Translations under genes and position numbers: made by a program
The notes under the pieces: model-generated
Told to the model about the DNA's origin: nothing
Databases searched by the model: none
Seen by the model: only the letters and a program-made list of their open reading frames with translations
Source of the DNA: Cytobacillus firmus DS1
Lineage (GTDB): Bacteria > Bacillota > Bacilli > Bacillales > Cytobacillaceae
DNA length: 64,000 nt
Assembly (NCBI RefSeq): GCF_000565285.1
Contig: NZ_APVL01000002.1
Span: forward strand, 124,001 to 188,000
Direction: 5' to 3'
In this document: in pieces, positions 57,785 through 64,000 of the stretch
Numbering within the stretch: the stretch's first letter is position 1
Layout of the letters: each line of letters begins with the position of its first letter

Positions 57785-60706
57785 ATGGCACAGACGATTA
57801 CATGTTTATATAAAAATAATAGCGAGCTAAATAGATTTATAGACTTGAATGAATTGACTGAATACCCGAATTTGCTTGTGCAGGTTTTTACAGGAACCCC
57901 TGAGAGCCTATTTATCGCGAAACTTCAAAAGGAACTGGCAGATAAGCTTCCCTTTGCACATATAGCAGGCTGTACAACTTCCGGTGAAATTCATGAAGGG
58001 TGCATTAGGGAAAAACAAACAATCATTTGCTTTACTATTTTCGAAAAAACGGAATTAAAATCTTTCCTGTTAAACAGGAGAGATTTTAAGAACAGTTATG
58101 AAATGGGAAAAACCCTGGCACGGGAACTTGCTATCTTTAATACAGAAGCTGTAATTATCTTTCCTGCAGGATTTGATGTCGATTCCACTGACATCTTGGA
58201 GGGAATAAATGAAATCCAGCCCGATATGGTGATTTCCGGCGGCCTTGCCGGAGATAATGGTTTATTCCAGGAAGGTTTTTCTTTTACTCAAGATGGAATC
58301 ACCAGCGATGGGCTTGCGGCAGTTGCACTTCAAAGCGGTCATCTTTCGGTGCGTCATTTTGAGAATTATCAGTGGCAGGAGATTGGAAAAAGCTTTACCG
58401 TAACAAAGGCTGAAGGTTCTATCATCTATTCGCTGGATCATAAGAGGCCTTTAACTATTCTAAAACGCTATTTGGGAGAGGCCTTTATTAAGGATCTGCC
58501 GAAATCAGGTACTGAATTCCCGTTCCTGTTACAGTACCGCGGGGAAAAAGTATCCGTTTTTATTATAAAATTATTTGAAAATGGTGCAATTAAAGTAAAT
58601 AGAAGGGTTGAAGAAGGAGACACACTTACGTTTGCTTATGCAAATCTGGAGGACATTATTGACCGGTCTTTACAGGAATTAAAAGAGCTCGACCAGGTTT
58701 CTCCTGAAAGCATATTTATATACAATTGCATGGCCAGGAAACAATTTGCAAGAGATTTTACGGAAAAAGAACTGGCAATGTTCCAGAGGATAGCTCCCGC
58801 GAACGGGTTCTTCTCTTATGGAGAGATTTCCTGCTGTAAAGGCGGGCTTCCGCAGATGGTGGGACATTCTCTTACATACCTTGCTCTATCAGAAAATAGT
58901 GTTCAATCAAGGAAGGAACAGCAGAATGAATTTGTTTATGAAAAAACCGACCAATTTAATACGATTACTTCTTTAACTCATTTAATGCATGCTTCTCAGG
59001 ATGATATTAAAGCATTAAACAGCAGTCTTAAAATGTCAGAACAATATTATAAATCTCTATTTGATAATAATGCAGACTTCGTTTATTCAACTGATCTTAA
59101 GGGAAATTTCACAAGTGTCAACCCGGCATTTGAGAAAACCTTCGGGTACAGCCAGGAGGAAATAATCGGAAAAACAGCGCTTTCCTATGTTAATGATATG
59201 GATGTACAAAGAGTCCGGATGCACTTTTATCGGGCGTTAAGAGGAAAAGAGCAATATTATAACGTCTATATTGATTCAAAATCAGGTGAGACGAATCTAT
59301 TTCAGCTGAAAAATATTCCGATTACGGTTAACGGGGAATGTGTAGGCATTTATGGAATCGGCAGAAATATTACAGAACAGAAAAAGATTGAAGAGAAGAT
59401 AACAGAACTGGCTTTTTTTGACCGGGATACAGGGCTGCCGAACAGAATGAAGTTTACAGAACAATTGGAAATGCAATTAAAGAGAGCCAGGAAGAAACAG
59501 AAGAAAATTGCCGTTCTTTCTATTGATATTGACCGCTTTAAAATCATAAATGACAGTCTGGGGCACTTTGCCGGGGATATGGTGTTAAAGGAAATATCCG
59601 AAAGAATTGAGAGGGTTTTGCCTGCCGGCTCTTATTTGGGAAGGTTCAGCGGAGATAAGTTTACTCTTGTATTATCGAGGGAAGCAACCATTGATAAAGT
59701 TATGAAAGCCTCCAAAAAGATATTAGATGAAATATCCCATCCTTTATTTCAGTCGGATCAGGAGTTTATTGTTACTGCGAGTATTGGTGTAAGCCTATAC
59801 CCGGATGATGGACCGGATGAGCACATACTGCTGAAAAATGCGGATATTGCCACGAACCGCTCCAAGCTGCAGGGAGGAAACAGGGTCACCTTTTTCTCGA
59901 TGGAAATGAATGAACAGGCAATGGTCAGACTTGAGCTTGAAAGCTACTTAAGAAAAGCTTTGCAGAAAAATGAGTTTTATTTATGCTATCAGCCATTAAT
60001 CGACCTTGAAACAGGCAATCTATACGGAAGTGAAGCCCTGATCCGCTGGAATCATCCAAAACTTGGCCTTGTTTCACCTGGTGAATTTATTCCTCTCGCA
60101 GAAGAAACTGGTCTCATTGCGGATATTGGCGGCTGGGTATTAAGGTCAGCTTGTCAGCAAAATAGGCGCTGGCAAAAGCTAGGCTATGAATCCCTTTCCA
60201 TTTCTGTGAATGTGTCTGCCTATCAATTCCAGCAGCCGGGATTTCTCCAGGAAGTCAAGATGGCATTGGAGCTTTCCGGTATGGAGCCGCAATATTTAAC
60301 ATTGGAGCTGACGGAAAGCACGATGCTGAGAAATGTTGAGTACAGTATACAAATTATGCAGTCTCTGCAGGATATCGGTGTCAAGGTATCCATTGATGAT
60401 TTTGGAACCGGCTATTCTTCTTTAAGTTATTTAAAGGACCTTCCAATCAATACATTAAAAATCGATCGGTCATTTATCAATAACCTTCGATTAAATACAT
60501 CTGATGTTGCCATTGTAAAAGCCATCATCACCATGGGACATGGGCTTTCCGTAAAGGTGGTGGCTGAAGGGGTGGAAACATTGGAGCAGATTGAGCTTTT
60601 AAAGGAATTGAAATGCCATTATGCACAAGGCTTCTATATACATAAGCCGCTTATGACAGGGGATTTTGAGAAAGGTCTGTCTAAATACGTTCAAACGCAC
60701 AGCTAG
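57785..60706 (+). CDS. FIST-PAS-GGDEF-EAL protein, probable c-di-GMP phosphodiesterase
   Basis: Protein of 973 aa with no membrane segments. FIST N and C sensory domains span about 10-385, a PAS domain about 418-530, GGDEF about 535-705 and EAL about 715-965. The GGDEF signature is degenerate: SGDKF at 622-626, so cyclase activity is unlikely. The EAL domain keeps EAL (750-752), ELTES, DDFGTGYSS (about 871), KIDRSF, VVAEGVET and the QGFYIHKP end, so it should hydrolyse c-di-GMP. FIST domains are thought to bind small ligands. It is monocistronic between two terminators. GGTGGG lies 5 nt before the ATG. Confidence 0.9.
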   Translation: MAQTITCLYKNNSELNRFIDLNELTEYPNLLVQVFTGTPESLFIAKLQKELADKLPFAHIAGCTTSGEIHEGCIREKQTIICFTIFEKTELKSFLLNRRDFKNSYEMGKTLARELAIFNTEAVIIFPAGFDVDSTDILEGINEIQPDMVISGGLAGDNGLFQEGFSFTQDGITSDGLAAVALQSGHLSVRHFENYQWQEIGKSFTVTKAEGSIIYSLDHKRPLTILKRYLGEAFIKDLPKSGTEFPFLLQYRGEKVSVFIIKLFENGAIKVNRRVEEGDTLTFAYANLEDIIDRSLQELKELDQVSPESIFIYNCMARKQFARDFTEKELAMFQRIAPANGFFSYGEISCCKGGLPQMVGHSLTYLALSENSVQSRKEQQNEFVYEKTDQFNTITSLTHLMHASQDDIKALNSSLKMSEQYYKSLFDNNADFVYSTDLKGNFTSVNPAFEKTFGYSQEEIIGKTALSYVNDMDVQRVRMHFYRALRGKEQYYNVYIDSKSGETNLFQLKNIPITVNGECVGIYGIGRNITEQKKIEEKITELAFFDRDTGLPNRMKFTEQLEMQLKRARKKQKKIAVLSIDIDRFKIINDSLGHFAGDMVLKEISERIERVLPAGSYLGRFSGDKFTLVLSREATIDKVMKASKKILDEISHPLFQSDQEFIVTASIGVSLYPDDGPDEHILLKNADIATNRSKLQGGNRVTFFSMEMNEQAMVRLELESYLRKALQKNEFYLCYQPLIDLETGNLYGSEALIRWNHPKLGLVSPGEFIPLAEETGLIADIGGWVLRSACQQNRRWQKLGYESLSISVNVSAYQFQQPGFLQEVKMALELSGMEPQYLTLELTESTMLRNVEYSIQIMQSLQDIGVKVSIDDFGTGYSSLSYLKDLPINTLKIDRSFINNLRLNTSDVAIVKAIITMGHGLSVKVVAEGVETLEQIELLKELKCHYAQGFYIHKPLMTGDFEKGLSKYVQTHS

Positions 60707-60713
60707 CGCATAA

Positions 60714-60755
60714 AGAAACAGCAGCACTGCCATTAAAGGCAGGCTGCTGTTTCTT
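60714..60755 (+). terminator. Terminator of the FIST-EAL gene
   Basis: Long stem AGAAACAGCAG...GCC/GGC...CTGCTGTTTCT with an internal mismatch, running into TTTAT. Confidence 0.85.
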
Positions 60756-60791
60756 TATGAGATAAGCGAATAAATCCTGAAGTTAGATAAA

Positions 60792-60821
60792 TGTCCAGCT
60801 CCAGGCGCCTTTCGCTTTCCT
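60792..60821. repeat. Short R2 remnant
   Basis: GTCCAGCTCCAGGCGCCTTTCGCTTTCC looks like the two ends of an R2 element joined after loss of the middle. It abuts the end of the next minus-strand gene. Confidence 0.5.
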
Positions 60822-61383
60822 ATGAAGACATCTTCTCAATCACCATTCTTTTTCCGCTGTTTAAGGTAAATTCAAACCGGTCACTCATTTTTTCATAATA
60901 GCAAAAATGATGCTGCACATTGCATATATGATCCTGGTTATCAAAAACGATGAAGTTAACACCGCTTTTCCTGTCTTTATCATTAAAAAATGCGAGCTGG
61001 TTATAGCAATAAATGCAGTCATAGACCGAAAATTGCATGGAATTTAGAGTGGTTACGAACTGGTAGAAGGCATCATCATTCATTTCCTCCAATAACCTTT
61101 CGAGAGAGAAAACCAGATGCTTTCGAATGCGAATCGAATCCTGGTTCTTCAAGTGAAACGTTTCATCATCTAATGCCACCTTGCCATCTTCGAATAAAAT
61201 GCCCTTTTTCCAGCGTTTAAAGCGGAACACTTCCATTTCCTGATGGAGGAATTCGTCCAGTATGGATGCTTCATCTGTCTCATGGTCAAAAAATACCCAT
61301 TGATCATTGATATACTCTACAGTGCCTTCTGTAAAAGCACGGGATTGATATTCGATAAGCTTTGTTCGCTGCTGTCTATTCAT
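60820..61383 (-). CDS. DUF2777/YisN-like protein of unknown function
   Basis: Soluble protein of 187 aa with alternating charged and aromatic stretches (VEYINDQWVFFDHETDEAS; RFKRWKKGILFEDGKVALDDETFHLKNQDS), suggesting a beta-rich N-terminal half. The C-terminal half has SVYDCIYCYNQLAFF near 120, and cysteines at about 123, 126, 153 and 160 (CIYC...CNVQHHFC) that could bind metal. From position next to asnO I suspect the B. subtilis YisN/DUF2777 family, but this is a memory-based call. GGAGG precedes the ATG. No function known. Confidence 0.65.
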   Translation of the reverse strand: MNRQQRTKLIEYQSRAFTEGTVEYINDQWVFFDHETDEASILDEFLHQEMEVFRFKRWKKGILFEDGKVALDDETFHLKNQDSIRIRKHLVFSLERLLEEMNDDAFYQFVTTLNSMQFSVYDCIYCYNQLAFFNDKDRKSGVNFIVFDNQDHICNVQHHFCYYEKMSDRFEFTLNSGKRMVIEKMSS

Positions 61384-61540
61384 ATAAAACCTCCATTAAC
61401 TTCCTCAACTTCTTTTTAGACAGTTTTGGCGATTTTTATAACCGCATGAATGTGGACAATTAACTTTTTTTAAGGCCCAGCATACAATAGCATCATGATA
61501 AATGTGCCCATGCGATTCCGCTTTGAAAGGATGATGTAAT

Positions 61541-63388
61541 GTGTGTGGAATTACCGGCTGGATTGATTTCCAAAAGGATTTGAGAAAAGAAACAGCTGCA
61601 ATTGGCAAAATGGCGGATACGCTGGCAAAGCGGGGTCCGGATGAAACGAACATATGGACAGATGTGCATGCTGGATTCGGCCATAAAAGGTTAATCGTTG
61701 TAGACCCTGCAGGCGGAAAACAGCCAATGACTAGGGAAAAACATCAAACCCGCTTTACGATTTGCTATAATGGAGAGCTTTATAATACGGAAGATCTCCG
61801 TAAAGAACTCCTTATAAAAGGATATTCGTTTGATGGCCATTCTGACACTGAGGTTTTGCTGACTTCTTATATAGAATGGGGAGAAAATTGCCTTCAATAT
61901 TTGAATGGCATCTATGCATTTGCAGTTTGGGATGAGAAGAAAGAACAAATATTTATTGGCAGGGATCGTTTAGGGGTAAAACCTTTATTTTATAAAGAAA
62001 CGAAACAGGGCATTTTATTTGGATCTGAATTGAAATCTATTTTAGCCCATCCTGATGTTAAGGCAGAAGTCGGCAGGGAAGGTTTGGCTGAAGTCTTTGG
62101 ACTGGGGCCATCACGATCCCCTGGCTCAGGGGTTTTCAGAGGCATTGATGAATTAAGGCCTGCTCATGCGCTGATCTTTTCGAGAAATGGACTGAAGGTA
62201 TGGCGTTATTGGAATGTGAAAAGTGCCCCTCATGAGGAAAATGTGGAGGAGACGGCTGAGCGGGTCAGAGAACTATTTACGGATGCTGTGACAAGGCAGC
62301 TGGTCTCGGATGTTCCATTATGCACGTTCCTTTCCGGCGGAGTGGATTCCAGTGCGATTACAGCTATTGCTGCAAAAGCTTACGAAAAAGACGGTAAGGG
62401 CCGTTTGACCACTTATTCGATAGATTATGAGGGAAATGATGAGTTTTTCAAGGCTAATGAGTTTCAGCCCAATTCAGATGGAACATTTATACAGATGATG
62501 TCCCAGGCCTTTAATACAAAACATAACAGCAGTATAATCACCCAGAAGCAGCTGGCAGAGGATTTAATCGAATCTGTGCATATGAGGGATCTTCCGGGTA
62601 TGGCTGATGTCGATTCCTCCCTGCTATGGTTTTGCAGGGAAATAAAAAAGGATTTTGTTGTCAGTCTATCAGGGGAATGTGCAGATGAGATATTTGGCGG
62701 CTATCCATGGTTCCATAGAGAGGAAGATTTAAAGAGGAAGGGATTCCCATGGATGAGGTCACTCGAAGCCAGGCAGGACCTATTGAAAGAAAATTGGAGG
62801 AAAAAACTGAACCTTCAAGACTATGCAATGGAAAAATATTTTCAGGCAATCTCCGAAACTCCTGCTTTAGACGGGGAGAGCAGGGAGGACGCAAGCAGGA
62901 GAGAGCTTTTCTATATAAATATGATTTACTTTATGACGACCTTATTGGACCGTAAAGACAGAATGAGTATGGGGGCAAGCCTTGAAGTGCGGGTGCCTTT
63001 TGCCGATCATCGGCTTGTGGAATATGTGTGGAATATTCCGTGGGAGATCAAAATGCATGGAAACCGCGAAAAAGGAATTCTTCGCAAAGCTCTTGAGGGC
63101 ATACTGCCGAATGAAGTGTTATACAGAAAGAAAAGCCCTTATCCCAAAACACATAATCCAGAATATACGGCTACAGTCCAGAGGATGCTCAATGGATACC
63201 TGGAGGACCGCTCATCCGCACTGTATGAATTCTTTGACAGCGGCCAGCTGAGGGATATTATTGAGTCGGGAGGTGACTCATTCCGGGAACCATGGTTTGG
63301 GCAGCTCATGACTGGTCCACAGCTGTTAGCACACCTTGCACAGATTCATGTGTGGTTTAAGGATTATAATATTAATATTGCAGAATAA
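61541..63388 (+). CDS. asnO: Asparagine synthetase (glutamine-hydrolysing), AsnO-like
   Basis: Class II amidotransferase of 615 aa that makes asparagine from aspartate, glutamine and ATP. The catalytic Cys is residue 2 (MCGITGWIDF), so the GTG at 61541 must be the start; an out-of-frame ATG lies two bases before it. The glutaminase domain covers 1-205. The synthetase domain has the PP-motif SGGVDSSAI near 265 and SGECADEIFGGYPWFHRE near 375. Its length and yis-region position match B. subtilis AsnO (YisO), which is used in sporulation. AAGGATGATG precedes the start. Confidence 0.94.
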   Translation: MCGITGWIDFQKDLRKETAAIGKMADTLAKRGPDETNIWTDVHAGFGHKRLIVVDPAGGKQPMTREKHQTRFTICYNGELYNTEDLRKELLIKGYSFDGHSDTEVLLTSYIEWGENCLQYLNGIYAFAVWDEKKEQIFIGRDRLGVKPLFYKETKQGILFGSELKSILAHPDVKAEVGREGLAEVFGLGPSRSPGSGVFRGIDELRPAHALIFSRNGLKVWRYWNVKSAPHEENVEETAERVRELFTDAVTRQLVSDVPLCTFLSGGVDSSAITAIAAKAYEKDGKGRLTTYSIDYEGNDEFFKANEFQPNSDGTFIQMMSQAFNTKHNSSIITQKQLAEDLIESVHMRDLPGMADVDSSLLWFCREIKKDFVVSLSGECADEIFGGYPWFHREEDLKRKGFPWMRSLEARQDLLKENWRKKLNLQDYAMEKYFQAISETPALDGESREDASRRELFYINMIYFMTTLLDRKDRMSMGASLEVRVPFADHRLVEYVWNIPWEIKMHGNREKGILRKALEGILPNEVLYRKKSPYPKTHNPEYTATVQRMLNGYLEDRSSALYEFFDSGQLRDIIESGGDSFREPWFGQLMTGPQLLAHLAQIHVWFKDYNINIAE

Positions 63389-63394
63389 AAAAGA

Positions 63395-63421
63395 AGCGGC
63401 AGTCACAACTGCCGCTATTCT
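63395..63421. terminator. Terminator between asnO and yisQ
   Basis: Perfect 9-bp stem AGCGGCAGT/ACTGCCGCT. On the minus strand it is followed by TCTTTTTT, serving yisQ. On the plus strand the tail is ATTCTTATTT. Confidence 0.85.
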
Positions 63422-63424
63422 TAT

Positions 63425-64000
63425 TTATACTGCTTTTGAAGACACGAACGACTTATTCACCCAGACTCTGGATCTCCAGCGCCATAACATGAGCAATCCT
63501 CTAAGCCATTCATCGGCAATAAAAGCGATCCAAATGCCGGCAAGACCCAGTCCAAAATGAATTCCGAGAACATAGGAAAGGGTAACACTTACGCCCCACA
63601 TGGACAAGATCCCCATATAAACTGGGAATTTTACATCGCCGGCTGCACGCAGGGAGTTAATGACGACTAAATTAAACGATCTGCCTGGCTCCAGGAGGAT
63701 GGTCAAAAGAATGAGAACACTGCCAACCTTTATGATATCTGGATTAGAAGTGAATATGCCCATCAATTTTTCTGAGAACAGGGAGAAAAGAACCGCAGTC
63801 CCGAATGAAATAATGATGGCTAAGCGCAGGCTTTTCATGCATCTTTTATAGGCTGCCTCATAATCCTTTCCGCCTACCATATGGCCTATCAGGATTTGTG
63901 TGCCCTGGCTGATGGCGACACTGAAAAGGAATATGAACATCATGATATTCTGCGTATACACCTTTGCAGTTAAAGCTTCTGTTCCGAGAGCAGCGATGAA
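63425..64000 (-). CDS. yisQ: MATE family efflux transporter YisQ (partial, 5' part beyond window)
   Basis: C-terminal 191 residues of a multidrug and toxin extrusion transporter. The frame is open to the window edge (FIAALGTEALTAKVYTQN), so the true start is outside. About five membrane helices are seen. The NorM-type pattern QGTQILIGHMVGGKDYEAAYKRC and PGRSFNLVVINSLRAAGDVKFPVY, plus WGVSVTLSYVLGIHFGLGLAGIW, support MATE. Gene order after asnO matches yisQ of B. subtilis. Transported compound unknown. Confidence 0.9.
   Translation of the reverse strand, partial: FIAALGTEALTAKVYTQNIMMFIFLFSVAISQGTQILIGHMVGGKDYEAAYKRCMKSLRLAIIISFGTAVLFSLFSEKLMGIFTSNPDIIKVGSVLILLTILLEPGRSFNLVVINSLRAAGDVKFPVYMGILSMWGVSVTLSYVLGIHFGLGLAGIWIAFIADEWLRGLLMLWRWRSRVWVNKSFVSSKAV

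Overview
This window is chromosomal DNA from a Gram-positive, endospore-forming Bacillaceae member. The signs are low-to-moderate GC, strong AGGAGG-type ribosome sites, rho-independent terminators after most units, a complete gerP spore-coat operon, a sporulation-type asparagine synthetase and comK. Gene order follows the Bacillus subtilis trpP-serC-hit-ecs ... hemEHY ... lcfB ... comK ... addBA ... gerP ... yisQ segment. Protein divergence and the GC-richer dispersed repeats suggest a relative in the Cytobacillus/Mesobacillus/B. firmus area rather than B. subtilis itself; that placement is an inference. I see no prophage, transposase, CRISPR array, rRNA or tRNA.

Layout. 1-2.9 kb: trpP (cut by the window edge) with a TRAP-type leader, serC, hit, and a three-unit repeated non-coding region that looks like a small RNA gene divergent from ecs. 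2.9-7.8 kb: ecsABC, an M20 amidohydrolase and a PAP2 phosphatase. 7.8-12 kb: a transporter (yhfA-like) and the cell-envelope stress system liaFSR. 12-19.4 kb: heme block (hmoB; hemE-hemH-hemY), then yhgD-yhgE, with matching operators in front of both genes. 19.4-24.3 kb: yhfH, yhfI, lplJ, lcfB (with a FadR box) and an enoyl-CoA hydratase. 24.4-31.4 kb: a three-part ABC transporter split by a repeat, a XRE-cupin regulator facing azlCD, an M48 protease and an S51 peptidase. 31.4-38.2 kb: yhzC-comK, yhjD, an S9 peptidase, an LCP ligase, yhjE and a type I signal peptidase. 38.6-43 kb: a zinc-ribbon protein, a reductase-thiolase pair, a GNAT acetyltransferase and an MFS transporter. 43-51 kb: addB-addA, a small ORF and yisB. 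50.9-52.9 kb: gerPABCDEF with a sigma-K type promoter. 53-64 kb: acyl-CoA synthetase, DUF418 protein, yisK, yisL, a FIST-PAS-GGDEF-EAL protein, a DUF2777-like protein, asnO and yisQ (cut by the window edge).

Functional themes are coproporphyrin-dependent heme synthesis and turnover, fatty-acid activation and beta-oxidation, cell-wall and secretion maintenance (lia, LCP, Sip, PAP2, Ecs), recombinational repair with competence (AddAB, ComK), and spore germination. Compared with my memory of B. subtilis order, pbpF (between hmoB and hemE), the aprE-region genes (between yhfN and comK) and sbcDC (between addA and yisB) are absent at their usual places.

The less ordinary content is non-coding: the three-unit RNA candidate upstream of ecs; a dispersed structured repeat (R1, three copies) whose stems show compensatory changes; a second repeat family (R2) that splits an ABC operon and is nested inside one R1 copy; a nine-triplet TRAP-like leader at trpP; and paired 23-bp operators at yhgD and yhgE.
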